Shown here one piece after another: positions 11,638 to 21,136 of a DNA stretch of 64,000 bases. Below the pieces are notes generated by a model. The model searched no databases. It was not told the DNA's origin and saw nothing but the letters and a program-made list of their open reading frames with translations. The stretch is taken from NCBI RefSeq assembly GCF_028682455.1, contig NZ_JANHLD010000003.1, positions 558,001 to 622,000 of the forward strand, written 5' to 3'. The translations under genes and the position numbers were made by a program. Source of the DNA: Pseudomonas putida (GTDB lineage Bacteria; Pseudomonadota; Gammaproteobacteria; Pseudomonadales; Pseudomonadaceae). The first letter of the stretch is position 1. The number at the start of each line of letters is the position of its first letter.

Positions 11638-13260
11638 ATGTCGGATTACATTCAGGAGCAGGGCGCGGCAACGACCAGCAACAGCCGCCGTGAAGAGCGC
11701 AAGATCATTTTTGCGTCATCCCTCGGGACGGTGTTCGAGTGGTATGACTTTTTTCTCTATGGGGCACTGGCCGCTGTTATCAGCAAACAGTTCTTCGCGG
11801 GTGTGAACGACACCACTGCCTTTATCTTTGCCTTGATGGCCTTTGCCGCCGGCTTTCTGGTGCGCCCATTCGGCGCACTGGTGTTCGGGCGCCTGGGGGA
11901 CATGATCGGGCGCAAGTACACCTTTCTGGTGACCATTGTGCTGATGGGGCTGTCGACCTTCGCTGTCGGTTTGCTGCCTACCTACGCCAGTATCGGCATC
12001 GCCGCACCAATCATCCTGGTGATATTGCGCATGCTCCAGGGCCTGGCGCTGGGCGGTGAATATGGTGGTGCGGCGACCTATGTGGCCGAGCATGCGCCGC
12101 CGGGCAAGCGCGGGTTTCACACCGGCTTCATCCAGTCCACCGCCACCCTCGGTCTTTTGCTGTCGCTGCTGGTCGTGCTGGGCAGCCGCTACATCAGTGG
12201 CGACCAGTTCGAAGTGTGGGGCTGGCGCCTGCCGTTCCTGCTGTCGATCGTGCTGCTGGCGATCTCGACCTGGATCCGCATGAGCATGCACGAGTCACCC
12301 GCCTTCGTGAAAATGAAGGCCCAGGGCAAGGCCAGCAAGGCACCGATTCGTGAATCCTTCGGCTCGTGGGCCAACCTCAAGGTGGTACTCACCGCGCTGT
12401 TCAGCATCAACGCAGGGCAAGCGGTCACCTTCTACACCGCGCAGTTCTACGTGCTGTTCTTCCTCACCCAGATGCTCAAGATGGACCCGGCCCAGGCCAA
12501 TACCCTGTTGATCATCAGCGTGGTGATCGGTGCACCGTTCTTCGTGTTTTTCGGTTGGTTGTCGGACCGGGTCGGACGCAAGCCGATCCTCATGCTCGGC
12601 CTGTTGTTGGCCACCGTGCTCTACTTCCCGCTGTTCAAGGCGCTGAGTCATTACGCCAACCCGCAGATCGATGCCGCCAGCCGCCAGGCTCCGATTGTGG
12701 TCATGGCCGATCCGCAGGGCTGCACCTTTCAGTTCGACCCAGTGGGCAAGGCACGTTTTGACAGCCCTTGCGACAAGGTCAAGACCTTCCTGGTCAAGCA
12801 AGGCCTGCCTTACAGCTCCCAGTCGGTTGCCCCAGGCAGCGAGGTCGTGGTGACGGTGGGCAACCAGCGCATCGACGGTTTCGATGAAGCGGCGCTGCGG
12901 GTTGCCATCGAGAAGGCGGGCTATCCGGCCAAGGCTGACCCTGCCAGCGTGAACGAAACCATGGTGGTGGTGCTGATCGTGGCGATGATCCTGATCGCCA
13001 CCATGACCTACGGCCCGCTGGCGGCGGTGATGGTCGAGCTGTTCCCGACCCGCATCCGCTACACCTCGATGTCGCTGCCCTACCATATCGGCAACGGCTG
13101 GTTCGGCGGCTTCCTGCCCACCGTGTCGTTCGCCCTGGTGGTGTACACCGGCGATATCTTCTATGGGCTGTGGTACCCGGTGTTGATCACTGGTGTGAGC
13201 CTGGTGGTGGGATTGTTCTGCCTTAAAGAAACCCGCGACGTGGATATCGACAAGGTCTGA
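11638..13260 (+). CDS. MFS transporter, metabolite:H+ symporter (MHS) type, with periplasmic insert
   Basis: A 540-residue 12-helix transporter. The N-terminal VFEWYDFFLYG, the loop 2-3 motif GRLGDMIGRKYTF and loop 8-9 SDRVGRKP place it in the MHS/ProP-like subfamily that imports organic acids or betaines with protons. Residues about 340-440, between helices 9 and 10 and hence predicted periplasmic, form an extra soluble segment of roughly 100 residues with two cysteines (362 and 378). This insert accounts for the length over the usual 430-450. The start at 11638 follows GAGG. The partner oxidoreductase suggests uptake of its substrate, an inference only. Confidence 0.85.
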   Translation: MSDYIQEQGAATTSNSRREERKIIFASSLGTVFEWYDFFLYGALAAVISKQFFAGVNDTTAFIFALMAFAAGFLVRPFGALVFGRLGDMIGRKYTFLVTIVLMGLSTFAVGLLPTYASIGIAAPIILVILRMLQGLALGGEYGGAATYVAEHAPPGKRGFHTGFIQSTATLGLLLSLLVVLGSRYISGDQFEVWGWRLPFLLSIVLLAISTWIRMSMHESPAFVKMKAQGKASKAPIRESFGSWANLKVVLTALFSINAGQAVTFYTAQFYVLFFLTQMLKMDPAQANTLLIISVVIGAPFFVFFGWLSDRVGRKPILMLGLLLATVLYFPLFKALSHYANPQIDAASRQAPIVVMADPQGCTFQFDPVGKARFDSPCDKVKTFLVKQGLPYSSQSVAPGSEVVVTVGNQRIDGFDEAALRVAIEKAGYPAKADPASVNETMVVVLIVAMILIATMTYGPLAAVMVELFPTRIRYTSMSLPYHIGNGWFGGFLPTVSFALVVYTGDIFYGLWYPVLITGVSLVVGLFCLKETRDVDIDKV

Positions 13261-13272
13261 GTTTTCACAGAT

Positions 13273-13303
13273 AAAAAAACCGGCGTAAGCGCCGGTTTTT
13301 TTA
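13273..13303 (+). terminator. Rho-independent terminator after the MFS gene (bidirectional)
   Basis: AAAAAACCGGCG-TAA-GCGCCGGTTTTTTT hairpin 12 bp after the transporter stop, with a run of Ts on the plus strand and a matching A-run for the opposite strand. It separates the transporter operon from the convergent lptA operon. Confidence 0.92.
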
Positions 13304-13430
13304 TGCCGCGAGAAAACTTATGCACGATTTTCAGAAAACAGTCATACAGAGAAATAAGTAGCTAAATTAATAACTTAGCGATTTTTTTGGCAAGAAATCC
13401 AAATACTGTACACAAGTTATCCACAGAACG

Positions 13431-14201
13431 TCAGGCTACGCCTTCGGCAGCGTTGGGTGCCGCTGCAGGCAACGAACCCAGGTCGCGTTGTGTCTGCTCG
13501 TTCCAGGCGGCTGCACGGTCATTGAGGGCGGCGATAGCCCGAGGACCTGTGCCTTCGGCATACATCGGCTCGCCAATCACTACCTCGATGGTCCCGGCAC
13601 GCTTGCCCCAGCCCTGCTTGGGCCAGAACTTGCCAGCGTTGTGGGCAATCGGCAGCACCGGCAACCCGGCGTTCACCGCAAGGGCAGTCCCGCCGCGGGA
13701 GAACTTGCCGATCTGGCCGAAGGGCACGCGGGTACCTTCGGGGAAGATCAACACCCAGACGCCGTCCTTGAGCAGTTTGTCGCCTTCGCTGGCGACTTGC
13801 TTCAGGGCGGCCTTGGGGTTGTCACGGTCGATGGCAATCGGCCGCAGCATGGCCATGGCCCAGCCGAAGAACGGCACATACAGCAGTTCACGCTTGAGCA
13901 CCTGGCTCAAGGGCGAGAAATAGGCAGAGAGGAAGAAGGTCTCCCAGGTGCTCTGGTGGTTGGACAGAATCACGCAAGGGGTTTTGGGGATGTTCTCGGC
14001 CCCGCTGACCTTGACCTTGATATTGAGGAACACCCGCACCAGTACCAGCGCAAAGCGGCACCAGTAGACGTTGATGAAGCGATAGCGGGCGCTGAAAGGC
14101 AGAAACGGCGCGATGAAAAAGCTCAGGGTGCACCACAGCAGGGAGCTGGTACCCAGCAGCAGGTAAAAAAGAAAAATTCTGATCGCCTGCAGGATCGACA
14201 T
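13431..14201 (-). CDS. lptA: 1-acyl-sn-glycerol-3-phosphate acyltransferase (LptA/HdtS-like)
   Basis: A 256-residue inner-membrane PlsC-family acyltransferase adding the second acyl chain to lysophosphatidic acid. It has two N-terminal hydrophobic segments (residues 5-33 and about 45-60), the catalytic NHQSTWE motif (His82, Glu87; H-X4-E rather than the usual H-X4-D) and the FPEGTR substrate motif. The position beside gmhB-glyS-glyQ matches lptA of P. aeruginosa (PA0005, from memory). The P. fluorescens homologue HdtS has been linked to acyl-homoserine lactone production. The last gene of the leftward lpxL-independent run glyQ-glyS-gmhB-lptA; 61 nt separate it from gmhB. Confidence 0.88.
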   Translation of the reverse strand: MSILQAIRIFLFYLLLGTSSLLWCTLSFFIAPFLPFSARYRFINVYWCRFALVLVRVFLNIKVKVSGAENIPKTPCVILSNHQSTWETFFLSAYFSPLSQVLKRELLYVPFFGWAMAMLRPIAIDRDNPKAALKQVASEGDKLLKDGVWVLIFPEGTRVPFGQIGKFSRGGTALAVNAGLPVLPIAHNAGKFWPKQGWGKRAGTIEVVIGEPMYAEGTGPRAIAALNDRAAAWNEQTQRDLGSLPAAAPNAAEGVA

Positions 14202-14262
14202 AGCGGCATGTACCGTTGCGGGCTTGCCCGCCTAGTAAAAGTGCGCCTGGTTCGCAGACGCC

Positions 14263-14796
14263 CTATTTGTGGATAAGTTCTCTGGCGATGGCTGCCAGAT
14301 CATCGAAAATCAGCGTGTTCTCTGGAATGCCCTTGCTCAGGGTCTTCTCGCCTTTTCCAGTTTTTACCAGAATCGGTTGAGCATCGACGGCCAAAGCGGC
14401 CTCCAGGTCACCCTTACTGTCACCGACAAACCATACACCGGCCAGATCGACCTGGTAGTGCGCGGCAATGGTCCGCAGCATGCCCGGCTTGGGCTTGCGG
14501 CACTCACAGCCATCATCGGGGCCATGGGGGCAATGGACGATCAGCCCGACCTCGCCACCCTGCTCGGCCACCAATGCGCGCAAGCGTGCATGCATGGCGT
14601 CGAGGGTGGCCAGCGGGTAGTAGCCGCGAGCGATGCCGGACTGGTTGGTGGCAACTGCCACCGTCCAGCCGGCTTTGCTCAACTGCGCAATTGCCTCGAT
14701 GGAGCCAGGGATCGGTATCCACTCGTCCAGCGACTTGATGTAGGCGTCGGAGTCCTGGTTGATCACACCGTCCCGATCGAGAATCAGCAGCTTCAA
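14263..14796 (-). CDS. gmhB: D-glycero-beta-D-manno-heptose 1,7-bisphosphate 7-phosphatase
   Basis: A 177-residue cytoplasmic HAD phosphatase in ADP-heptose synthesis for the LPS inner core. Asp7 and Asp9 of DRDGVIN form the nucleophile motif, TNQSG is motif II, and GDSKGDLEAA is motif IV. The structural zinc-binding loop CPHGPDDGCECR supplies Cys89, His91, Cys97 and Cys99, which is diagnostic of GmhB over histidinol phosphatase. It lies 3 nt after glyS, so it is translated with it. Its final codons (LIHK) contain a perfect DnaA box. Confidence 0.92.
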   Translation of the reverse strand: MKLLILDRDGVINQDSDAYIKSLDEWIPIPGSIEAIAQLSKAGWTVAVATNQSGIARGYYPLATLDAMHARLRALVAEQGGEVGLIVHCPHGPDDGCECRKPKPGMLRTIAAHYQVDLAGVWFVGDSKGDLEAALAVDAQPILVKTGKGEKTLSKGIPENTLIFDDLAAIARELIHK

Positions 14797-14799
14797 GAC

Positions 14800-16854
14800 T
14801 TACCCCAGCAGCGAAATGTCGGCAACGCCCAGGAACAGACCGCGCAGGCGGCTGAGCAAGGCATAACGGTTGGCCCGCACATTGGCGTCGTCGGCGTTGA
14901 CCATCACCGCCTCGAAGAAGGCGTCGACCGGTTCACGCAAGGCTGCCAGACGCGCCAGCGACTCGCTGTACTGGCGCGCAGCGGCCATTGGCTGCACCGC
15001 CTGGTCTGCCTGCTGGATCGCCGAGTACAGGGAGAACTCGTTGGCGTTGTCGAAGTACTTGGGCTCGACCGTGGCGGCAACCGCGCCTTCGGCCTTGCTC
15101 AGCAGGTTCGACACGCGCTTGTTCACCGCGGCCAGGGCAGCGGCTTCCGGCAACTGGCGGAAGGCTTGGACGGCCTGCACGCGCTGGTCGAAGTCCAGTG
15201 CCGAGCCCGGCTTGAGCGCACGCACCGAGAGGTAGGTGGCAACGTCGATACCTTCGTCTTCATAACGCGCACGCAGGCGGTCGAAGACGAATTCCAGTAC
15301 CTGGTCGGCCAGGCCTGCGGCCTTGACCTTGGCGCCGAACTGGGCGACGGCGAACTCCACCGCTTCGTTCAGGTTCAGGTCCAGCTGCTTCTCGATCAGG
15401 ATACGCAGCACACCCAGGGCGGCACGGCGCAGGGCGTAGGGGTCTTTGCTGCCGGTAGGCAGCATGCCGATACCGAAAATGCCCACAAGGGTGTCGAGCT
15501 TGTCGGCGATGGCCACGGCTGCGCCGGTCAGGGTCGATGGCAACTCGGCACCGGCACCGCGCGGCATGTACTGCTCGTTCAGGGCCAGGGCGACGTCTTG
15601 CGGCTCGCCGTCGTTGAGAGCGTAGTAGTAGCCGGCAACGCCCTGCATTTCCGGGAATTCGCCGACCATCTCGGTGGCCAGGTCGCACTTGGACAGCAGG
15701 CCGGCGCGGGCTGCGCGCTGGGCGTCGCCGCCGATGCGCTGGGCGATGAACGAGGCGAGCTTGGCAACGCGCTCGGCCTTGTCGAAGACGCTGCCCAGCT
15801 GGGCCTGGAACACCACGTTCTTGAGACGCTCGTTGAAGGCTTCCAGCGGCTGCTTCTTGTCTTGCTTGAAGAAGAACTCGGCGTCGGTCAGGCGTGGGCG
15901 TACCACCTTCTCGTTACCTTCGACGATCTGCTTCGGATCGCGGCTTTCAACGTTGGCCACGGTAATGAAGCGCGGCAGCAGCTTGCCGTCGGCATCCAGC
16001 AGGCAGAAGTACTTCTGGTTGTCCTGCATGGTGGTGATCAGGGCTTCCTGCGGGACTTCAAGGAAACGCTCTTCGAACGAGCACACCAGCGGCACCGGCC
16101 ATTCGACCAGCGCGGTGACTTCATCGAGCAGTGCTGGCGGCACGATGGCAGTGCCTTCCTGCTGCATGGCGAGTTCCGCCGTGCGCTTGCTGATGATCTC
16201 GCGACGTTCGGCGAAGTCGGCCAGCACATACGCGCTGCGCAGGTCTTCGAGGTAGTTTGCCGGAGCGCTGATGCGCACGTCTTCCGGGTGATGGAAGCGG
16301 TGACCGCGCGAGTCGCGGCCAGCCTTCTGGGCGAGGATGGTGCAGTCGATGACGTTGTCACCGAGCAGCATGACCAGCCACTGGGTCGGACGCACGAACT
16401 CTTCCTTGCGCGCACCCCAACGCATGCGTTTGGGGATCGGCAGGTCGTTCAGCGAGTCTTCAACGATGGTTGGCAGCAGGCTGGCAGTCGCCTTGCCCGG
16501 GATGTGCTGGGAGAAGCGCAGCTTGGCACCGCTCTGGTCGATCTCGTCGAGTTCGACGCCGCACTTCTTGGCAAAGCCCAGGGCAGCCTGGGTCGGGTTG
16601 CCTTCGGCATCGAAGGCGGCCTGGCGTGGCGGGCCGTCGAGGTTGACGCTGCGGTCCGGCTGCTGGGTGTCGAGCTGACGGATCAGCACGGCCAGGCGGC
16701 GCGGTGCGGCGTATACCTGCTTGCCGGTGTAGTTCAGGCCAGCGGCCTGCAGGCCTTTCTCGATACCGGCGAGGAAGGCATCACCGAGGCTGCTCAGGGC
16801 CTTGGGTGGCAGTTCTTCGGTGCCCAGTTCAACCAGGAAATCTTGAGCACTCAT
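14800..16854 (-). CDS. glyS: Glycyl-tRNA synthetase beta subunit
   Basis: The 684-residue beta chain of the heterotetrameric bacterial glycyl-tRNA synthetase, carrying the tRNA-binding and HD/anticodon regions. It starts [20 protein letters not shown], the strongly conserved N-terminus, and has the usual length. Its ATG overlaps the glyQ stop by 4 nt, giving equimolar translation with the alpha subunit. The complementary strand is open over nearly the whole gene, a result of GC-rich codon use and not a second gene. Confidence 0.97.
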   Translation of the reverse strand: MSAQDFLVELGTEELPPKALSSLGDAFLAGIEKGLQAAGLNYTGKQVYAAPRRLAVLIRQLDTQQPDRSVNLDGPPRQAAFDAEGNPTQAALGFAKKCGVELDEIDQSGAKLRFSQHIPGKATASLLPTIVEDSLNDLPIPKRMRWGARKEEFVRPTQWLVMLLGDNVIDCTILAQKAGRDSRGHRFHHPEDVRISAPANYLEDLRSAYVLADFAERREIISKRTAELAMQQEGTAIVPPALLDEVTALVEWPVPLVCSFEERFLEVPQEALITTMQDNQKYFCLLDADGKLLPRFITVANVESRDPKQIVEGNEKVVRPRLTDAEFFFKQDKKQPLEAFNERLKNVVFQAQLGSVFDKAERVAKLASFIAQRIGGDAQRAARAGLLSKCDLATEMVGEFPEMQGVAGYYYALNDGEPQDVALALNEQYMPRGAGAELPSTLTGAAVAIADKLDTLVGIFGIGMLPTGSKDPYALRRAALGVLRILIEKQLDLNLNEAVEFAVAQFGAKVKAAGLADQVLEFVFDRLRARYEDEGIDVATYLSVRALKPGSALDFDQRVQAVQAFRQLPEAAALAAVNKRVSNLLSKAEGAVAATVEPKYFDNANEFSLYSAIQQADQAVQPMAAARQYSESLARLAALREPVDAFFEAVMVNADDANVRANRYALLSRLRGLFLGVADISLLG

Positions 16855-17798
16855 TGTGCAGCCTCCAGCTTAGCCAACGCTTCATCACGCAATTCGGGGG
16901 ACGCCATCGGGAAGCCCAGCTTGGCGCGGGCTTGCAGGTAGCTTTGCGCCACGGCCCGGGCCAGGGTCCGTACACGCAGGATGTAACGCTGGCGCTCCGT
17001 TACCGATATGGCCCGGCGGGCGTCCAGCAGGTTGAAGGTGTGCGAGGCCTTGAGGACCATTTCATAGGTCGGCAGCGGCAGTTCCAGCTCGATCAGGCGA
17101 TTGGCTTCGCTTTCGTAGAAGTCGAACAGTTCGAACAGCTTCTCGACGTTGGCATGCTCGAAATTGTAGGTCGACTGCTCCACTTCGTTCTGGTGGAACA
17201 CGTCGCCGTAGGTCACCTTGCCGAACGGACCGTCGGTCCAGACCAGGTCGTAGACCGAGTCGACGCCCTGCAGGTACATGGCCAGGCGCTCCAGGCCATA
17301 GGTGATTTCACCGGTCACCGGCATGCACTCGATGCCGCCCACTTGCTGGAAGTAGGTGAACTGGGTGACTTCCATGCCGTTGAGCCAGATTTCCCAACCC
17401 AGACCCCAGGCACCGAGGGTCGGCGATTCCCAGTTGTCTTCGACGAAGCGGATGTCGTGTACCAGTGGGTCGAGGCCGATGGCCTTGAGCGATCCCAGGT
17501 ACAGTTCCTGGAAGTTCGCCGGGTTCGGCTTGAGCACCACCTGGAACTGGTAGTAGTGCTGCAGGCGGTTGGGGTTTTCACCATAACGACCGTCGGCTGG
17601 GCGACGGCTAGGCTGCACGTAGGCGGCGTTCCAGGTTTCCGGGCCGACGGCGCGCAGGAAAGTGGCGGTATGGAAAGTGCCGGCGCCTACTTCCATATCG
17701 TAGGGCTGAAGTACCACACAACCTTGCTCGGCCCAGTAGTTCTGCAGGGCGAGGATCAGGTCTTGGAAGGTACGCACGGCTGGCGTAGGCTGGCTCAC
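16851..17798 (-). CDS. glyQ: Glycyl-tRNA synthetase alpha subunit
   Basis: A 315-residue catalytic subunit joining glycine to tRNA-Gly. The conserved segments [34 protein letters not shown] and [20 protein letters not shown] are all present. I chose the GTG at 17798 over a GTG at 17807 because AGGTGA sits at correct spacing before the former and because 315 residues is the known pseudomonad length. It is the first gene of the leftward run glyQ-glyS-gmhB-lptA and divergent from tag. Confidence 0.95.
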   Translation of the reverse strand: MSQPTPAVRTFQDLILALQNYWAEQGCVVLQPYDMEVGAGTFHTATFLRAVGPETWNAAYVQPSRRPADGRYGENPNRLQHYYQFQVVLKPNPANFQELYLGSLKAIGLDPLVHDIRFVEDNWESPTLGAWGLGWEIWLNGMEVTQFTYFQQVGGIECMPVTGEITYGLERLAMYLQGVDSVYDLVWTDGPFGKVTYGDVFHQNEVEQSTYNFEHANVEKLFELFDFYESEANRLIELELPLPTYEMVLKASHTFNLLDARRAISVTERQRYILRVRTLARAVAQSYLQARAKLGFPMASPELRDEALAKLEAAQ

Positions 17799-17880
17799 GA
17801 AATTCACCTGTTTCTAGGGCTGCGAATATAAAGAGCGGGAGTATAACCCGATTCGCGCAGGCCTCTACCCTTGGAGCCTT

Positions 17881-18432
17881 ATGCCACGCTGCTTTTGGTG
17901 TACCGACGATCCGCTTTATCAGGCTTACCACGATCAGGAATGGGGCACGCCGCAGCGCGACCCGGTGCAGCTGTTCGAGATGCTGCTGCTCGAGGGCTTC
18001 CAGGCCGGTCTGTCGTGGATCACCGTGCTGAAAAAACGCGAGCGCTACCGCCAGGTGCTGTTCGGATTTGACCCACAGCGCCTGGCGCAAATGAGCGACG
18101 AAGAAATCGAAGAACGCATGCTCGACCCCGGCATTATCCGCAATCGCCTCAAACTCAACGCCGCACGGCGCAATGCCCGCGCCTGGCTTGAGCTGGAGAA
18201 CCCGGGCCAGTGGCTGTGGTCGTTCGTGGGCGGCTCGCCGAAAATCAATCATTTCACCCAGCGCAGCGACGTGCCGGCCGTCACCGACGAAGCCAAGGCC
18301 ATGAGCAAGGCCCTGCAGAAAGCCGGCTTCACTTTTGTCGGCCCGACCATCTGCTACGCCTTCATGCAGGCCACCGGGATGGTCATGGACCACACCACCG
18401 ATTGTGATCGCTACGCCGCGCTGCTGCGCTGA
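17881..18432 (+). CDS. tag: DNA-3-methyladenine glycosylase I
   Basis: A 183-residue base-excision enzyme removing 3-methyladenine. The zinc-snap ligands Cys4, His17, His171 and Cys175 (HX3C at the C-terminus) match the family, and the N-terminus CxWCTDDPLYQAYHDQEWG is characteristic. The conserved aromatic/helix-hairpin segment FVGPTICYAFMQATG closes the protein. GGAG lies 9 nt before the ATG. It lies 82 bp from the divergent glyQ start, and lpxL follows 39 nt later. Confidence 0.95.
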   Translation: MPRCFWCTDDPLYQAYHDQEWGTPQRDPVQLFEMLLLEGFQAGLSWITVLKKRERYRQVLFGFDPQRLAQMSDEEIEERMLDPGIIRNRLKLNAARRNARAWLELENPGQWLWSFVGGSPKINHFTQRSDVPAVTDEAKAMSKALQKAGFTFVGPTICYAFMQATGMVMDHTTDCDRYAALLR

Positions 18433-18471
18433 GGGGTACAATGGCCGGCTTGCAGAAAGAGGAACCAGCCT

Positions 18472-19359
18472 GTGGATAAATTCAAAGGCGCCTTGATGGT
18501 CGGGGCGTTGCGGTTGTTTGCCAAGCTCCCTTGGGGCGCGGTACAGCGGGTCGGTGCAGCGATCGGCTGGATCATGTGGAAAGTGCCTAACAGCTCGCGC
18601 AACGTGGTACGCATCAACCTGGCCAAGTGCTTTCCGGAGATGGACCCGGCAGCGCGCGAGCAACTGGTCGGCCGTACCCTGATGGACATCGGCAAGTCGT
18701 TCACCGAAAGCGCGTGTGCCTGGATCTGGCCGGCCCAGCGCTCGATCGACCTGGTCCGCGAAGTCGAAGGCCTGGAAGTCCTGCATGCAGCACTGGCGTC
18801 GGGCAAGGGCGTGGTTGGCATCACCAGCCACCTGGGCAACTGGGAAGTGCTCAACCACTTTTATTGCAACCAGTGCAAACCGATCATTTTCTACCGTCCA
18901 CCCAAGCTCAAGGCGGTCGATGACCTGTTGCGCGAACAGCGCGTGCAACTGGGCAACCGCGTGGCGGCGTCGACCAAGGAAGGCATCCTGAGCATCATCA
19001 AGGAAGTGCGCAAAGGCGGTCAGGTCGGTATTCCGGCAGACCCGGAGCCGGCCGAGTCGGCCGGGGTCTTCGTGCCCTTCTTCGCCACCAAGGCACTGAC
19101 CAGCAAGTTCGTGCCGAACATGCTGGCTGGCGGCAAGGCGGTCGGGGTGTTTTTGCATGCCCTGCGCCTGCCGGACGGTTCCGGCTTCAAGGTGATCCTC
19201 GAGGCGGCGCCCGAAGCGATGTACAGCGAAGACACCGAAACCTCGGCTGCGGCCATGAGCAAGGTGGTTGAGCGGTATGTGCGCGAGTATCCGAGCCAGT
19301 ACATGTGGAGCATGAAGCGCTTCAAGAAGCGTCCGCCCGGAGAGGCGCGCTGGTATTGA
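18472..19359 (+). CDS. lpxL: Lipid A lauroyl/myristoyl acyltransferase
   Basis: A 295-residue LpxL/HtrB-family enzyme adding a secondary acyl chain to lipid A at the inner membrane. The catalytic HLGNWE motif (His120, Glu125) and the later IPADPEP segment are visible, with a hydrophobic N-terminal stretch for membrane attachment. The GTG start at 18472 is preceded by AGAGGA; the start codon is embedded in a perfect DnaA box (TGTGGATAA). Pseudomonads carry more than one lpxL paralogue, so which acyl position it modifies cannot be told here. Confidence 0.88.
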   Translation: MDKFKGALMVGALRLFAKLPWGAVQRVGAAIGWIMWKVPNSSRNVVRINLAKCFPEMDPAAREQLVGRTLMDIGKSFTESACAWIWPAQRSIDLVREVEGLEVLHAALASGKGVVGITSHLGNWEVLNHFYCNQCKPIIFYRPPKLKAVDDLLREQRVQLGNRVAASTKEGILSIIKEVRKGGQVGIPADPEPAESAGVFVPFFATKALTSKFVPNMLAGGKAVGVFLHALRLPDGSGFKVILEAAPEAMYSEDTETSAAAMSKVVERYVREYPSQYMWSMKRFKKRPPGEARWY

Positions 19360-19367
19360 GGCCGCTT

Positions 19368-19416
19368 TCGCGGGGCAAGCCCGCTCCTGCACCGTAGGAG
19401 CGGGCTTGCCCCGCGA
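19368..19416. repeat. REP palindrome, copy 1
   Basis: TCGCGGGGCAAGCCCGCTCC arm and its complement around a short loop, in the gap between the convergent lpxL and TPR genes. It is the P. putida-type REP; as a stable hairpin it may stop transcription from both sides. Confidence 0.93.
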
Positions 19417-19420
19417 TGGT

Positions 19421-19732
19421 TCAGCCAGCTTTATCCAGCTTCTTGAGAAACACCGTCATCTCTTTCTCGGCCTGCTTGTCGCCATGGGCCTTGGCGGCTT
19501 CCAGCCCTTGTTCCCAGGCTAAGCGAGCCGCCGCTTTGTCGCCCTGCAGCTGATGAGCCTTGCCCAGCAGCTTCCAGGCCGCCGAATACTTCGGATCGAA
19601 CTCGACGCAGCGCTGCAGGTGCACCGCGGCCTCGGCGCCATTGCCTTCATCGAGCCAGGCCTTGCCCAGGCCGAAGCGCAACAGGGCGTTATCCACACCC
19701 TTGGCCAGCATCTTTTCCAGTGATTCGCGCAT
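19421..19732 (-). CDS. Small tetratricopeptide-repeat protein
   Basis: A 103-residue soluble protein with no signal peptide, made of about two and a half TPR units (GLGKAWLDEGNGAEAAVHLQ; AAWKLLGKAHQLQGDKAAAR) followed by a lysine/glutamate-rich tail. TPRs mediate protein contacts; no enzymatic role is visible. It lies 11 nt after trkA in the same direction and is probably co-transcribed with it. A similar small gene sits at this locus in other pseudomonads as far as I recall. Function unknown. Confidence 0.8.
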   Translation of the reverse strand: MRESLEKMLAKGVDNALLRFGLGKAWLDEGNGAEAAVHLQRCVEFDPKYSAAWKLLGKAHQLQGDKAAARLAWEQGLEAAKAHGDKQAEKEMTVFLKKLDKAG

Positions 19733-19743
19733 GTCCTGCTCCT

Positions 19744-21117
19744 TCAGAAGAAGCTCAACCCTACATGGAACAGCTTCTCGACGTCACGGATGTACTTCTT
19801 GTCCACAACAAAGAGGATCACATGGTCTCCCGCCTCGATCACTGTATCGTCGTGGGCGATCAGCACTTCTTCGTCACGGATGATCGCGCCGATGGTGGTA
19901 CCGGGCGGCAGGGCGATGTCTTCGATGGCCTTGCCGATCACCTTGCTCGATTTCGAGTCACCGTGGGCGATGGCCTCGATGGCTTCCGCCGCCCCGCGAC
20001 GCAGCGAGTGTACGCTGACGATATCGCCGCGGCGCACGTGGGCCAGCAAGGTGCCGATGGTCGCCAGTTGCGGGCTGATGGCGATGTCGATATCGCCGCC
20101 TTGCACCAGGTCGACATAGGCCGGGTTGTTGATGATGGTCATCACCTTGCGCGCACCCAGGCGCTTGGCCAGCAGCGAGGACATGATGTTGGCCTCGTCA
20201 TCGTTGGTCAGGGCCAGGAAGATGTCGGCCTCGGCGATGTTCTCTTCAAGCATCAGGTCGCGGTCCGAGGCGCTGCCTTGCAGTACCACGGTGCTGTCGA
20301 GAGTGTCGGAGAGGTAGCGGCAGCGGGCCGGGTTCATCTCGATGATCTTTACCTGGTAGCGGCTTTCGATGGCCTCGGCCAGGCGTTCGCCGATCTGCCC
20401 GCCACCGGCGATGACCACCCGCTTGTTGGTTTCGTCGATGCGGCGCAGTTCGCCCATCACCGCGCGGATGTGGGCCTTGGCGGCGATGAAGAACACTTCA
20501 TCATCGGCTTCGATCACGGTATCGCCCTGGGGCAGAATCGGCCGGTCGCGGCGGAAGATCGCCGCCACGCGGGTGTCGACATTGGGCATGTGCTCGCGGA
20601 TCTGGCGCAGTTGCTGGCCCACCAGCGGGCCGCCATAGTAGGCCTTGACCGCTACCAGCTGCGCCTTGCCTTCGGCGAAGTCGATGACCTGCAGGGCACC
20701 GGGATGCTCGATCAGGCGCTTGATGTAGTGGGTAACTACCTGCTCGGGGCTGATCAGCACGTCGACCGGGATGGCTTCATTGTCGAACAGGCCGGCACGG
20801 GTCAGGTAGGCCGACTCGCGCACCCGGGCGATCTTGGTCGGGGTGTGGAACAAGGTATAGGCGACCTGGCAGGCGACCATGTTGGTTTCGTCGCTGTTGG
20901 TCACCGCCACCAGCATGTCGGCGTCGTCGGCACCGGCCTGGCGCAACACGGTAGGGAACGAGGCGCGGCCCTGGACGGTACGGATGTCCAGGCGGTCGCC
21001 GAGGTCGCGCAGGCGCTCGCCATCGGTGTCGACCACGGTGATGTCGTTGGCTTCGCTGGCCAGGTGCTCGGCCAGCGTACCGCCGACCTGCCCTGCGCCC
21101 AGGATGATGATCTTCAT
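19744..21117 (-). CDS. trkA: Trk potassium uptake system NAD-binding regulator
   Basis: A 457-residue peripheral membrane protein gating the TrkH/TrkG K+ channel through nucleotide binding. It has two tandem RCK units: N-terminal Rossmann folds begin [14 protein letters not shown] (residue 7) and [13 protein letters not shown] (about residue 240), each followed by an RCK_C domain. The start MKIIILGAG is the conserved TrkA N-terminus. It lies 19 nt after rsmB. No trkH partner is in this window, as in other proteobacteria. Confidence 0.95.
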   Translation of the reverse strand: MKIIILGAGQVGGTLAEHLASEANDITVVDTDGERLRDLGDRLDIRTVQGRASFPTVLRQAGADDADMLVAVTNSDETNMVACQVAYTLFHTPTKIARVRESAYLTRAGLFDNEAIPVDVLISPEQVVTHYIKRLIEHPGALQVIDFAEGKAQLVAVKAYYGGPLVGQQLRQIREHMPNVDTRVAAIFRRDRPILPQGDTVIEADDEVFFIAAKAHIRAVMGELRRIDETNKRVVIAGGGQIGERLAEAIESRYQVKIIEMNPARCRYLSDTLDSTVVLQGSASDRDLMLEENIAEADIFLALTNDDEANIMSSLLAKRLGARKVMTIINNPAYVDLVQGGDIDIAISPQLATIGTLLAHVRRGDIVSVHSLRRGAAEAIEAIAHGDSKSSKVIGKAIEDIALPPGTTIGAIIRDEEVLIAHDDTVIEAGDHVILFVVDKKYIRDVEKLFHVGLSFF

Positions 21118-21136
21118 CCGCTCTTCCCTTCTCTTG

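Noticed and set aside
14269-16941. 890-codon plus-strand open frame across gmhB and glyS
   Set aside because: It lies antisense to two well-identified genes and contains only Gln/Val/Gly-rich sequence with no family similarity.
17798-17807. glyQ start at 17807 giving 318 residues
   Set aside because: The Shine-Dalgarno AGGTGA overlaps that codon; the GTG at 17798 has correct spacing and gives the usual length.
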